From Anaerocolumna sp. (lineage in GTDB: Bacteria; Bacillota; Clostridia; Lachnospirales; Lachnospiraceae), in the NCBI GenBank assembly GCA_029256725.1, contig JAQSXJ010000021.1:1-37180 (forward strand): 37,180 bases of DNA. The letters are read 5' to 3'. Positions 1 through 8,394 of this stretch are shown here, piece after piece. The translations under genes were made by a program, and so were the position numbers. Every line of letters starts with the position of its first letter. The first letter of the stretch is position 1. Under the pieces are notes generated by a model, which had not been told where the DNA came from, made no database searches, and saw nothing but the letters and a program-made list of their open reading frames with translations.

Positions 1-1
1 G

Positions 2-289
2 GACAGACGGAATCACTTGCCACGGCAGTTATCCGGCGGTCAGCAACAGCGGGTAGCCATAGGACGTGCATTAATTACCCGTCCTATGCTGATTCTTGCA
101 GATGAACCTACCGGAAATCTGGACAGCCAAAACAGCAGTGAGGTTATCTCGCTTTTAAAAACAGCGTCTAAACGCTATCAGCAGACAATTATCATGATTA
201 CCCATAACCGGAGCATTGCTTCTGCGGCTAACCGTGTGTTGCAAGTGTCGGACGGTGTTCTCACAGATTTAGGGGGATATACCGAATGA
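2..289 (+). CDS. ABC transporter ATP-binding protein, 3' part only
   Basis: The gene enters from the left edge; the frame is open from base 2, so the apparent TTG start at 17 is not the true start. What remains is the C-terminal third of an ABC ATPase of the LolD/MacB type: the signature LSGGQQQRV, Walker [13 protein letters not shown] and the H-loop histidine in MITHN. Walker A lies outside the window. Its stop overlaps the start of the next gene by four bases, so it is the ATPase for that FtsX-type permease. It would power export or lateral extraction of a hydrophobic compound or peptide at the membrane. Such pairs often give resistance to antimicrobial peptides, but the substrate cannot be read from the sequence. 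Confidence 0.9.
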   Translation, partial: DRRNHLPRQLSGGQQQRVAIGRALITRPMLILADEPTGNLDSQNSSEVISLLKTASKRYQQTIIMITHNRSIASAANRVLQVSDGVLTDLGGYTE

Positions 290-2604
290 ACAGCTATCTT
301 GGTCTTGTTTCAGAATATGCAAAAGTACACAAAAAGAAAAATAGTCTGACTGTAATATGCATTGCGATATCTGTCATGCTGGTAACTGCAATTTTCGGCA
401 TGGCCGATATGAGCTTGAAATCCCAAATTAATGAAGCGATACGCCAGTATGGTAACTGGCACGCTATTATTTCAAATATTTCAGACGATACAGCATCCTC
501 CATAGATAGTTATAGCAATATCAATGTATCCGGATTTTTGGGTATGGCTGATGCGACAACCTATCAGGGAAAGGAACTCATTGTTCAGAGCAGCAGCGAA
601 GAACTTGCGAAGCAAATGAATTTGGTTGTTTCTGATGGACATTATCCTGAATCGGAGCAAGAAGCCTTGCTTGACAGTCAGGGTCTTGAGCAGTCTGGTC
701 TTTCCATTGGAGACACAATTGAAGTTGATTTTTCTGACGGAAAGATAAGGCAGTATAAAATCACTGGAACCTACGGCGATTTCTCCAGCCTGCAAGGTAC
801 GGACGCTCACGGTCTGCAACTGTCAACTGCGGGAATGCGTGCGCTTCCGGCTGAACTATATCAAGAGTATGATTACATTCAATTTAAAAGCGGCGTAAAT
901 ATCAATCGGGCGCTTTCGGAAATCAAAACGGAATATGGTCTGACTGACAAACAGGTTTCTACAAATGTCATGCTCATTGGCCTAATGGGACAGAGCAACG
1001 ACACCACTATGTTAGAAGTTTATCTTACAGCGGGAATTTTATTTATTCTTGTGACAATGACTGGTACATTCATGATTGCCAGCAGCTTTAACATGAGCAT
1101 TTTGGAAAGGACACAATTTTTCGGTTTGCTGCGCTGTCTTGGAGCAACCAAAAAGCAAATCAAACGATATATCCGACTTGAGGGATTTCAGTATTGTCTA
1201 AAAGGAATACCTATTGGATTATTGGCCGGATGCGGCATATTGTGGATAGCAATCTTTTTTTTAAACAGGCTGAACTCGGAATATCTTCCTGAAATGCCAA
1301 TGTTTCAAATTAGTTGGATTGGTATGGCTTCAGGAATTATAATGGGCTTCCTAGTTGTCATGCTTGCTTCAAAATCTCCCGCAAAAAAAGCAGCCAAGGT
1401 ATCTCCACAAGCTGCTGTAACTGGCAATATCAATGAAACCAATAATTTGCAAATAAACAAAACGTCAAACACAAGATTGCTTCACGTCGATACGGCAATG
1501 GGTGTTCGCCACGCCTTTTCCAATAAAAAGAGTATGGTATTAATTGCTGGTTCGTTTGCAATCAGCATAGTTCTGTTCTTGTGCTTTACAATCTTAATTA
1601 CCTTTATGAACCATGCTTTAAATCCTCTAAAGCCTTATGCGCCGGATTTGTCCATTGAAGGAACACAGAATTCCGTGCTAATAGACCATTCGCTCAAAGA
1701 AGAAATAAATGCACTTCCGCATATTGAGAATATATACGGCCGTATGTTTTACACGAACATTCCTGCGAATGACAAGCAAGATACCAATATGGCTACACTG
1801 GTTTCCTATGATGAACCCCAATTTGTGTGGGCAAAAAATTCGCTTATTTCCGGCAGTATTGACAACGTACAAAATGGAGATGGCATATTGATTGATTATG
1901 GATATTCGCAAAAATTTAATTGGCAGATTGGTGATAAAATTACACTGAACATTAACGGAAAGCCACAAGAGGTACAGGTTGCCGGTATTGTTTCCGATGT
2001 GCCACTTGATTCGGCGAATGGCGAATGGATTATCATTTGCTCCGAAAATACGTTTACTGCTTTGACCGGAGTCAATAGCTATAAAGTCATTGATATGCAG
2101 GTTAAGCAGGACATTTCCGGGCAAGTTAGAAGTCTTATTACGCCGGAAATGAAGCTGCTGGATTTGCAGCAGCATAACAGTGAAATACGCACAGGTTATT
2201 TCGCTATGGCGGTATTTGTCTATGGTTTCTTGATGGTCATTGCACTGGTTGCCCTGATTAACATTATCAATACGGTAAATGCAAGTGTTTCAAGCAGAAT
2301 AGGTAATTATGGAATGATGCGTGCGGTAGGCATGTCAGGTAAACAGCTTAAAAAAATGGTAACAGCCGAGGCCGCTGCCTATGCCATATCGGGCAGTCTG
2401 ACAGGCGGTGTTTTAGGGCTTCTCTTGCACCGTTTCTTCTTCGGAATGTTGATTACATCCAATTGGGGGGAACTTTGGCAGCCGCCATTCGTAGTCTTGA
2501 TTGTTACAATTTCAGCTGCAATTCTGACTACCTTTATTGCAGTGATTTCACCAACGAGGAAAATAGAAAAAATGAGTATCGTTAATGTGGTAAATGCAGG
2601 ATAG
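286..2604 (+). CDS. FtsX-type ABC transporter permease
   Basis: A 772-residue membrane protein with two copies of the FtsX layout. Each has one N-terminal membrane helix (about residues 20-40 and 420-440), a large extracytoplasmic part, then three helices (about 245-365 and 640-765). This is the usual layout of two-repeat permeases of the MacB/LolCE/BceB superfamily. The ATG overlaps the stop of the ATPase gene (ATGA), which indicates translational coupling. The extracytoplasmic parts show no recognisable extra domain. Hairpins suited to termination follow at 2702-2740 and 2791-2836. Function is inferred from family: ATP-driven handling of a peptide or lipid-like substrate, possibly antimicrobial peptide resistance carried by an integrative element, since a Tn916-type gene lies next to it. 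Confidence 0.88.
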   Translation: MNSYLGLVSEYAKVHKKKNSLTVICIAISVMLVTAIFGMADMSLKSQINEAIRQYGNWHAIISNISDDTASSIDSYSNINVSGFLGMADATTYQGKELIVQSSSEELAKQMNLVVSDGHYPESEQEALLDSQGLEQSGLSIGDTIEVDFSDGKIRQYKITGTYGDFSSLQGTDAHGLQLSTAGMRALPAELYQEYDYIQFKSGVNINRALSEIKTEYGLTDKQVSTNVMLIGLMGQSNDTTMLEVYLTAGILFILVTMTGTFMIASSFNMSILERTQFFGLLRCLGATKKQIKRYIRLEGFQYCLKGIPIGLLAGCGILWIAIFFLNRLNSEYLPEMPMFQISWIGMASGIIMGFLVVMLASKSPAKKAAKVSPQAAVTGNINETNNLQINKTSNTRLLHVDTAMGVRHAFSNKKSMVLIAGSFAISIVLFLCFTILITFMNHALNPLKPYAPDLSIEGTQNSVLIDHSLKEEINALPHIENIYGRMFYTNIPANDKQDTNMATLVSYDEPQFVWAKNSLISGSIDNVQNGDGILIDYGYSQKFNWQIGDKITLNINGKPQEVQVAGIVSDVPLDSANGEWIIICSENTFTALTGVNSYKVIDMQVKQDISGQVRSLITPEMKLLDLQQHNSEIRTGYFAMAVFVYGFLMVIALVALINIINTVNASVSSRIGNYGMMRAVGMSGKQLKKMVTAEAAAYAISGSLTGGVLGLLLHRFFFGMLITSNWGELWQPPFVVLIVTISAAILTTFIAVISPTRKIEKMSIVNVVNAG

Positions 2605-2701
2605 GATAGACATAATATGGAGCGTCCAAAACACGGTAATAAAAAAAACCGTTGTTTTGGATGTTGGGTATCTATGTGCCCGAACAAAATACAGTAGCCT
2701 G

Positions 2702-2746
2702 ACGGCGGTTTTGAAATAACATTCAAAGCCGCCGTTTTCCTTTTTT
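2702..2746 (+). terminator. Rho-independent terminator after the FtsX permease gene
   Basis: Arms ACGGCGGTTTTGAA (2702-2715) and TTCAAAGCCGCCGT (2722-2735) pair over 14 bp with one G-T pair and a six-base loop. T-rich sequence follows to 2746. It lies about 100 bases after the permease stop. Confidence 0.75.
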
Positions 2747-2790
2747 GGAAAAATGGAATTTCGGAGGGTGTATTAAAGTCGCCCTTATTG

Positions 2791-2837
2791 AGGACACGGC
2801 GGTATCAAGGAGGTATCGCTGTGTCCTTTTTATTTTT
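2791..2837 (+). terminator. Second hairpin terminator in the spacer
   Basis: Arms starting AGGACAC (2791) and ending GTGTCCT (2827) pair over about 16 bp with a few G-T pairs. A T-rich tail (TTTTTATTTTT) follows. No gene ends just before it, so it may act as an attenuator or back-up terminator. Confidence 0.6.
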
Positions 2838-2940
2838 GCTTCGGAATAGACGATTAAAAAAAGTTCGCAATCATCAAGGGCGAACTGTGCGCACAAACAT
2901 GAAATAATAGTTCGTGTTAACACTCACTGTTATTTCATAA

Positions 2941-2988
2941 AAGGCATACAGGGTAGCTTAACTTTGCCCCTGTATGCCTTCTTTTTTA
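2941..2988 (+). terminator. Terminator or attenuator upstream of the sigma-like gene
   Basis: Perfect 13-bp arms AAGGCATACAGGG (2941-2953) and CCCTGTATGCCTT (2968-2980) around a 14-base loop, then CTTTTTT. It stands about 80 bases before the ATG at 3067, so it could end upstream transcription or act as an attenuator for the next gene. Confidence 0.75.
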
Positions 2989-3066
2989 TTGTTCTACCTC
3001 GTTGTCGTTCTCCTCCAGCCTTCAAATTTTCATCTGAAATTATTGAAAATTTGGAGGTTAAAGTAT

Positions 3067-3414
3067 ATGAAAGAATACACACTGATTGTAAAAGGAAAAA
3101 GAATACCTGTTACCTATGAGGTTTATAAAGCCTATTATCAGGAATACGAACACGAAAGATATTTAACAAACAAAGCTGCCAAACACGAACACTCTTTAGA
3201 GCAATTCATCGAAGCTGGCATATCCATAGAATTTATTTGCTTGGACAGTTTAACTCCTGTGGAAGATGAGGTGCTGAAAACCGAACAGTTCCTTTATCTT
3301 TATCGATGCTTGGACAAGCTGAATGCAGAAGAACAGCAAATCATCTATGGTATCTTTTTTGAAGAAAAGACAGAGAAACAGGTAGCTGGGTTTAACCTTT
3401 ATAAGCGCTTGTAA
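3067..3414 (+). pseudogene. Tn916-family sigma-70-like regulator, 3' end lost
   Basis: The ATG at 3067 follows GGAGG (3053-3057) at nine bases; an in-frame upstream extension to 2974 runs through a terminator hairpin and is rejected. The 115-residue product begins MKEYTLIVKGKRIPVTYEVY and resembles the small sigma-70-like proteins conserved in Tn916-type conjugative elements. It is open through the region rich in acidic and aromatic residues up to EEKTEKQVAG. There the family normally continues into a helix-turn-helix of sigma region 4 type. Here the reading ends after the unrelated residues FNLYKRL, so the DNA-binding part is missing and the protein is probably not functional. The cut marks a recombination or deletion joint near 3385. 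The family name comes from memory of the element family; no search was run. Confidence 0.7.
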
Positions 3415-3522
3415 GCGGCACAAACACCCCACAGCGGTTCTTTCTCCTTGAGGTGGTACATTTCTTTATCTCATGTTCGAAGTCTTTTACGGGGCAAATT
3501 TTACTTTCTTTTCTGTCTATAA
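3415..3522. other. Junction between the element remnant and the PTS region
   Basis: About 110 bases without a usable frame. It begins where the sigma-like gene loses its normal ending and stops where the next gene tail opens. I see no inverted or direct repeats that would define an element end. Confidence 0.4.
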
Positions 3523-3669
3523 CCTTTTGAGTGCAAAACTGCTCTAACACGCTATTTTCTTATTGCTCCCGAAAGTGACATCAAAGAACTGTTAATTGCT
3601 GAAAAAGAGTTCCTGCCACAATTTGCTGATGCAATCACAACATTAGAAAAAGGACAAAATCCCAGGTAA
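3523..3669 (+). pseudogene. 3' remnant of an unidentified gene upstream of the PTS gene
   Basis: The frame is open for 48 codons from 3523 and ends at TAA 3667-3669, with no start codon or ribosome site. The product tail ends DAITTLEKGQNPR and looks like real protein, with an amphipathic helix containing KELLIAEKEFLPQF. It ends 18 bases before the ATG of the EIIBC gene and just before that gene's ribosome site, so it is probably the last part of the gene that preceded EIIBC in a PTS operon (a regulator or a phospho-glycosidase would be usual). Its 5' part has been replaced. I cannot name the family. Confidence 0.4.
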
Positions 3670-3687
3670 AAGGACAAGGAGGATAAT

Positions 3688-5105
3688 ATGAGCAAAAATA
3701 GAGAAATAGCAGAACAAGTTGTTGAGTTGTTGGGGGGAAATCTAACATATCAAATGCTTATCACTGTATGACAAGACTACGTTTTAATGTAAAAGATTCA
3801 AACAGTGCTGATTTAAAATCAATTGAAAAAGTTAATGGTGTAGTGGGGACAACTGATGCAAATGGGGAGCTCCAAGTTATTATAGGACCAGCGGTTGAAT
3901 CAGTTTATAATGAACTAATTGAGATTCTCGGTATTCAGAAAACAGATGCAATAAGTGAAAACTTCGATGTGAATTCAAAAAAGAAATTTACATTAAAAGG
4001 TTGGATTAATGGGGTTATGAATGCACTATCAGCAAGTCTTGCACCATTGGTTCCTTTATTTGTAGTTGTAGGTGTTTTTAACACAGTTGCGGTATTAATT
4101 GGTCCACAATTTTTAAAAATAGTAAGTGAAGATTCTGATATATATAAGAATTTCTATTATGTAGGTCAGGGAATTTTGTATTTTCTTCCGATTTTGTTAG
4201 CATATACTGCATCTAAGAGATTTAAAAGCAATACATTAATAACAATGGTTCTTGCGTGCATTATGCTATATCCTAAATTAATTGAAATTGTTAGTGCGGG
4301 TAACCCATTTACGATTTTGGGGATTCCGATGACTTTGATTGATTATAGTACATCAGTTATACCGATAATTCTTATTGCATGGGCTCAGTCTTATATTGAG
4401 AAGCTAATAAGTAAGTATACACCGGATATTGTCAAAGTAATTGTAGTTCCGTGTTTAACAATACTTGTTATGTTACCGATTGGATTATGTCTGTTAGGCC
4501 CTCTGGGTAATTATATCGGTGTCGCGCTGGGACAGATAATTGTTAATTTATATAATGTTGCTGGTCCTTTGGCAACAATGCTTGCAGGAGCAACTATTAT
4601 TATTAGTGGTGCATTTGGTATCAGCCGCCCTATCTTTTTCATTTGTTTGTCGACTATGCTTGCCAACAAAGTAGAGTACGTGTATATGCCAATTGCCATG
4701 GCTATAGGAAATTGGGTTGCCTTGGGAGCGGATTTGGGATATATATTTAAGGCAAAATCAAGAGAACAGAAACAATTAGGTATATCTTGTTTGGTTGCGC
4801 TTGCCCTTGGTGGAGTAACAGAACCTTCATTATATGGTATTTTCCTTGTTCGTCGTAAACTATTAATTTCAACTGCAATAGCAGGTGCAATTTCTGGATT
4901 ATATTTAGGAATTATGCACGTTGGCTACTATGTTTTTGGACCTAGCAATGTTTTAAATATTCTGGGGTTTGTCGGAGGTGGAACGTCTAATCTGGTTAAT
5001 GGAATTATTGCAGCAGTTATTGCTTTAGTTACAGCATTTGTGTTTACTTTAATTTTGGAAAAGGGTGAAGAACCAAATAATAGTGTAACAAATTTGAATA
5101 CTTGA
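3688..5105 (+). CDS. PTS EIIBC component, glucose/beta-glucoside superfamily, apparent frameshift near the N terminus
   Basis: The natural start is ATG 3688 after AAGGAGG (3676-3682), giving MSKNREIAEQVVELLGG. That frame stops at 3771. With one extra base in the G6 run at 3732-3737 the frame reads on as GGKSNISNAYHCMTRLRF, the EIIB active-site region with the phospho-cysteine at codon 3765-3767. The long uninterrupted frame from ATG 3768 (445 residues) lacks this cysteine. The rest shows the EIIB end (up to about residue 60 of the long frame), a linker, then an EIIC domain of about ten membrane segments with the motif GGVTEPSLYGI. There is no EIIA domain. An intact enzyme would import and phosphorylate a sugar such as a beta-glucoside, sucrose or trehalose. 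As read, the gene is either broken or carries a sequence error. An HPr gene follows. Confidence 0.85.
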
Positions 5106-5124
5106 ACTTATAAATAATAATTTG

Positions 5125-5185
5125 AAATATCCTAATCAATATTAATAGGAATATCAATTCCATAAATAGGATTAGGATATTTTTA
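5125..5185 (+). terminator. Hairpin between the EIIBC and HPr genes
   Basis: Arms AAATATCCTAATC (5125-5137) and GATTAGGATATTT (5170-5182) pair perfectly over 13 bp and are followed by more T. A smaller hairpin GGAAT/ATTCC (5148-5152/5157-5161) sits in the loop. As it lies between two PTS genes it may reduce rather than stop read-through into the HPr gene. Confidence 0.65.
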
Positions 5186-5216
5186 TCAAAAAATACAAGA
5201 ATGATAAGGAGATTAT

Positions 5217-5474
5217 ATGAAGAATTTTACATTTACTATAAGTGATAAATTAGGAATACACGCAAGACCTGCGGGAATGATTGTAAAAATGGTTAAGGAA
5301 AGTGGAGCTAAAGTAACTATAAGCAAGGATGGAAATGATGTTGATGCATCTAAATTAATGGCTTTAATGGGTATGGGAATAAAATACAGCGATACAATAA
5401 AGCTTAGTGTTTCAGGTGATAATGAGAATGAGACTTTTGAAAAACTAAAGGCTTTTTTTGAGGAAATACTATAG
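5217..5474 (+). CDS. HPr-family phosphocarrier protein
   Basis: An 85-residue protein of standard HPr length. HPr carries phosphate from enzyme I to EIIA domains of the PTS in the cytoplasm. The active site is intact: LGIHARPAG with His15 and Arg17. The regulatory serine that HPr kinase modifies in Firmicutes is not at its place: position 46 is Lys (ASKLMALMGMG) with a Ser at 45. Clostridia often carry extra HPr-like proteins with this change, so this copy is probably a phosphate carrier not controlled by HPr kinase. The start ATG 5217 follows AAGGAG at eight bases. It lies 111 bases after the EIIBC gene, behind a hairpin. The fragment of a chemoreceptor gene begins right at its stop. Confidence 0.9.
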   Translation: MKNFTFTISDKLGIHARPAGMIVKMVKESGAKVTISKDGNDVDASKLMALMGMGIKYSDTIKLSVSGDNENETFEKLKAFFEEIL

Positions 5475-5787
5475 GAAAGGTTTTGCTGTTGTTGCACATG
5501 AAATAGGAAAACTTGCTGCTCAATCAAAAGAGTTTGCATTAAAGATAACTAAGTCTATTGACTTATTATTTGATAGATCCACTTCAAGCTTATCAATTGC
5601 ATCTGAAGTAACGAATAGAATAAACAGTCAAAATGAAAAGCTGGAAAGTACTATAATTTTATTTCAGAAACTCATTTAACAGATGAATGAATTTTCAGAT
5701 GCAATAGAAGAAATTACGCTTGCTTTAGTCGATTTACAAGAAGTTAAAGAATGTATATCTAAAAGTTTGGAAGGAAGTTTTTTATAA
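5474..5787 (+). pseudogene. Methyl-accepting chemotaxis protein, C-terminal remnant
   Basis: Directly after the HPr stop the sequence reads GKGFAVVAHEIGKLAAQS, which matches the highly conserved hairpin tip of chemoreceptor signalling domains (usually GRGFAVVADEVRKLAEQS). The frame carries on as a helical coiled-coil region, meets an in-frame TAA at 5677-5679, and continues as QMNEFSDAIEEITLALVDLQ to TAA 5785-5787. Everything upstream of the tip (sensor, membrane helices, HAMP) is missing. This is a dead fragment that became joined to the end of the HPr gene. It is preceded by no start codon of its own; the TTG at 5458 lies inside the HPr gene. Confidence 0.75.
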
Positions 5788-5835
5788 CTCACATTAAACT
5801 TAAGATTATATCATCAAATTATAAGGAATCTATAA

Positions 5836-5865
5836 AAACACCTAAGGCAGTTGCCTTAGGTGTTT
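5836..5865 (-). terminator. Perfect hairpin, probably a terminator
   Basis: Two 14-base arms, AAACACCTAAGGCA and TGCCTTAGGTGTTT, are separated by two bases. On the minus strand the right arm runs into TTTTTATA, so it best serves as the terminator of the minus-strand ABC transporter gene that ends at 5989. On the plus strand the T run is short. Confidence 0.65.
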
Positions 5866-5988
5866 GTGGGAAATAAAATATAACTTATTAGTCGTATTAA
5901 TCTTGTATATGATGTCAATAATCATTTTTTGTCATTTGTCCTTATCGGCATGTATAATCTTGTGTGTTTTGTATGATGCTATGGCTGA

Positions 5989-8394
5989 TTATTCCGTTCT
6001 TAATGCTTCGACAGGGTCCTTCTTTGCAGCCATTCTTGATGGAATAAATCCGGCAATTAATGTCAGGAGCATACTTCCGAGTATGAGTAAGCCAGCGTAT
6101 AAAATCGGCAGACTTGCGATTCCGTTTATGCCTACAAGAGAGGAAATCAGAAGGTTAATAGGTATTGAGAGTAGATATGTTATGCCTACACCCAAAAGTC
6201 CCGCAACGAATCCAATAATCAGTGTCTCTGCATTGAATAACCGTGATATGTCTTTCTTTCTTGCACCCACGCTGCGCAGGATTCCGATCTCCTTAGTCCT
6301 TTCTATTACCGATACATAAGTGATAATTGCGATCATGATAGTGGAAACAACCAGGGAGATCGCCGCAAATGCGATTAATACATAAGAGATGGTATCCAGC
6401 AATGTTCCTGTCAGAGATGAAATCATATCGGCTTGATCACTGTAAATGATTTGGGCTTTGTCAGCTTTTCCGGCATTGTAGGCATCCAGATACTTGGTAA
6501 TTTTCTGCTTCCCGTCATTATCCTTTGGATAGATGCTGATGCCTGTTGTGGTCGTATTGGCACCTAAACTGAATAATTTTGCCGTTTTTGCTTTATTGTC
6601 TGTAAAGGGCATGTTCGTGATTACGTCATTGTCGGATTTTTTTTGTGCTGTGGCAATTGACGAGTTTTGCGCGTTATCCAAAACATAATCTGTTAAAGCG
6701 GTAGTATATACCAGGCCTTCTGATAAATAGCCCGAAACACTTGCCGTGCTTTTAACACGTAAAATACCTGTGATGGTAAGTTCTAAGCCATCCGCGTTGT
6801 TATACAGATCATTATACTGGGAAGGGGCAGCGGCAGTAAATAGACCATTATTTGTCTGTGTATAAAAACTGTCGTTAGGAATAACTTTCAGTATTGTTTT
6901 GCCGATAAAATCACTTAATTCATAATTATCAGTATCTAGAGTAATTCCTAATTGTTCAAAGAAAGCTGTATCTATTCTGTTATATTCATCTACTACTATA
7001 GCAACTTCATTCTTTCCTGATGGCAACCGACTGCCTTCACCAATCAAGTCGTATAATGAAAGAACAAAATTTTTATTATCGGGCATTTCCTGCCAATACA
7101 AACCGGAGCCTTTAGATATTGCTCCAGGAAAACCTTCAGAATATCCTTCCCCGGAAGAATCAGCAGTGGTCTGATAATGTACCACGGTATCTTCGCCTTT
7201 TGCCAACAGGTTTATATCAACACCCTTTGAATAAGAAACTGCATTAACTGCATTTGGAAGTTCGGTTTCTATTTTAGAGACATAATTTAAATATTCCTGC
7301 GTTAATACATTGGTGTGTTGTTTGGTATTTGCAGCGCTATCATAACGGTATAATATATTCTCATCAGTGAATTTTTCAAAATCACTGGTACGTTCACCCG
7401 TTATATCGTTCATCATGATGTTGGAATCGACATTTATGGGAGCTTCGTTTATAGTGATCGGAACACCTGACAACGAATCCGACTGCATCGTTTGTATATA
7501 TTCCGACAAGCCTGATGAGAGAGCAAGCACCAAAGCAACACCAATAATGCCAATACTCCCGGCAAATGAGGTGAGAATAGTCAGGCCTTTTTTAGTCATC
7601 AGGTTTTTAAAGGAAAGTGATGTGGCTGTAGTCATAGACATAGATGTTTTTTTAAGTTTCTTCTTATTAATGGTTTCTCTAATTACATCTTGCTTTTTAT
7701 TATCCCCATCTTTAAATAACGGATTTGAATCCGACAGTACTTCTCCGTCCAGCAGGTTTATAATCCGGCTGCTGTATTTGTTAGCAAGATCCCCATTATG
7801 TGTAACCATAATAACCAATCTTGTTTTTGATATTTCTTTCAGAATTTCCATTACCTGTATGCTTGTCTGGCTGTCAAGCGCGCCGGTCGGCTCGTCCGCA
7901 AGGATTATCTCAGGATTGTTGACAAGAGCCCTCGCTATTGCCACCCTCTGCATTTGTCCGCCAGACAACTGATTTGGCCTTTTCTTTATTTGATTTTCCA
8001 ATCCTACCGATTTTAATGCTTCCTTTGCCCTGCGCCTTCTTTCGGAAGTAGAAACTCCGGACAGAGTCAAGGCGATTTCCACATTCTGCAATATTGATTG
8101 ATGCGAAATCAAGTTATAGCTTTGAAAGACAAATCCGATGGAACGGTTCCTATAAGCGTCCCAGTCCGCATCTTTAAAATTCTTTGTAGACAAACCACCC
8201 AATTCCAGGTTGCCTGAGTCATAGCGGTCAAGGCCACCAATGATATTGAGAAGTGTTGTTTTTCCACATCCTGACGGACCCAAAATCGATACAAATTCGT
8301 TTTCCCTAAATTCAAGCGATACACCTTTTAATGCCTGGACGATATCACCGTTCATATATGTTTTCATAATATCTGTGAGCTTCAGCTTTGACAT
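5989..8394 (-). CDS. ABC transporter, ATPase fused to FtsX-type permease
   Basis: An 801-residue protein with both parts of a MacB-like transporter in one chain. The ATPase (residues 1-230) has Walker A GPSGCGKT (38-45), signature LSGGQMQRVAIARAL, Walker [13 protein letters not shown] and the H-loop in MVTHN. A linker leads to a membrane helix near 265-285, an extracytoplasmic part of about 370 residues, and three helices (about 665-785) of FtsX type. The ATG follows AGGAGG (8401-8406). The gene is divergent from a kinase/regulator pair with which it shares a 342-base control region, so the pair probably controls it, as in peptide-sensing and detoxification modules. The probable role is export of, or protection from, a membrane-active compound. 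The substrate is unknown. Confidence 0.88.
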   Translation of the reverse strand: MSKLKLTDIMKTYMNGDIVQALKGVSLEFRENEFVSILGPSGCGKTTLLNIIGGLDRYDSGNLELGGLSTKNFKDADWDAYRNRSIGFVFQSYNLISHQSILQNVEIALTLSGVSTSERRRRAKEALKSVGLENQIKKRPNQLSGGQMQRVAIARALVNNPEIILADEPTGALDSQTSIQVMEILKEISKTRLVIMVTHNGDLANKYSSRIINLLDGEVLSDSNPLFKDGDNKKQDVIRETINKKKLKKTSMSMTTATSLSFKNLMTKKGLTILTSFAGSIGIIGVALVLALSSGLSEYIQTMQSDSLSGVPITINEAPINVDSNIMMNDITGERTSDFEKFTDENILYRYDSAANTKQHTNVLTQEYLNYVSKIETELPNAVNAVSYSKGVDINLLAKGEDTVVHYQTTADSSGEGYSEGFPGAISKGSGLYWQEMPDNKNFVLSLYDLIGEGSRLPSGKNEVAIVVDEYNRIDTAFFEQLGITLDTDNYELSDFIGKTILKVIPNDSFYTQTNNGLFTAAAPSQYNDLYNNADGLELTITGILRVKSTASVSGYLSEGLVYTTALTDYVLDNAQNSSIATAQKKSDNDVITNMPFTDNKAKTAKLFSLGANTTTTGISIYPKDNDGKQKITKYLDAYNAGKADKAQIIYSDQADMISSLTGTLLDTISYVLIAFAAISLVVSTIMIAIITYVSVIERTKEIGILRSVGARKKDISRLFNAETLIIGFVAGLLGVGITYLLSIPINLLISSLVGINGIASLPILYAGLLILGSMLLTLIAGFIPSRMAAKKDPVEALRTE

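Larger units (their letters stand above)
2605..3066. other. Non-coding, hairpin-rich spacer
   Basis: This 462-base spacer has no convincing gene. It holds at least six inverted repeats: 2623-2637/2648-2663 (one bulge), 2702-2715/2722-2735, 2791-2806/2812-2827, 2862-2868/2880-2886, 2899-2907/2930-2938 (perfect 9 bp with a GTGTTAACAC palindrome inside), and 2941-2953/2968-2980. Three are followed by T runs and are listed as terminators. The rest may be part of a leader for the downstream sigma-like gene or binding sites. The density of structure is typical of regulatory parts of Tn916-like elements, but I do not recognise the stretch itself. Confidence 0.6.

Noticed and set aside
2974..3066. 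Longer N terminus of the sigma-like gene
   Set aside because: The extension starts inside a terminator hairpin and T run, while ATG 3067 has its own ribosome site.
7367..7972. Plus-strand open frame of 201 codons
   Set aside because: Antisense to the ATPase/permease gene, including its Walker B and signature motifs.
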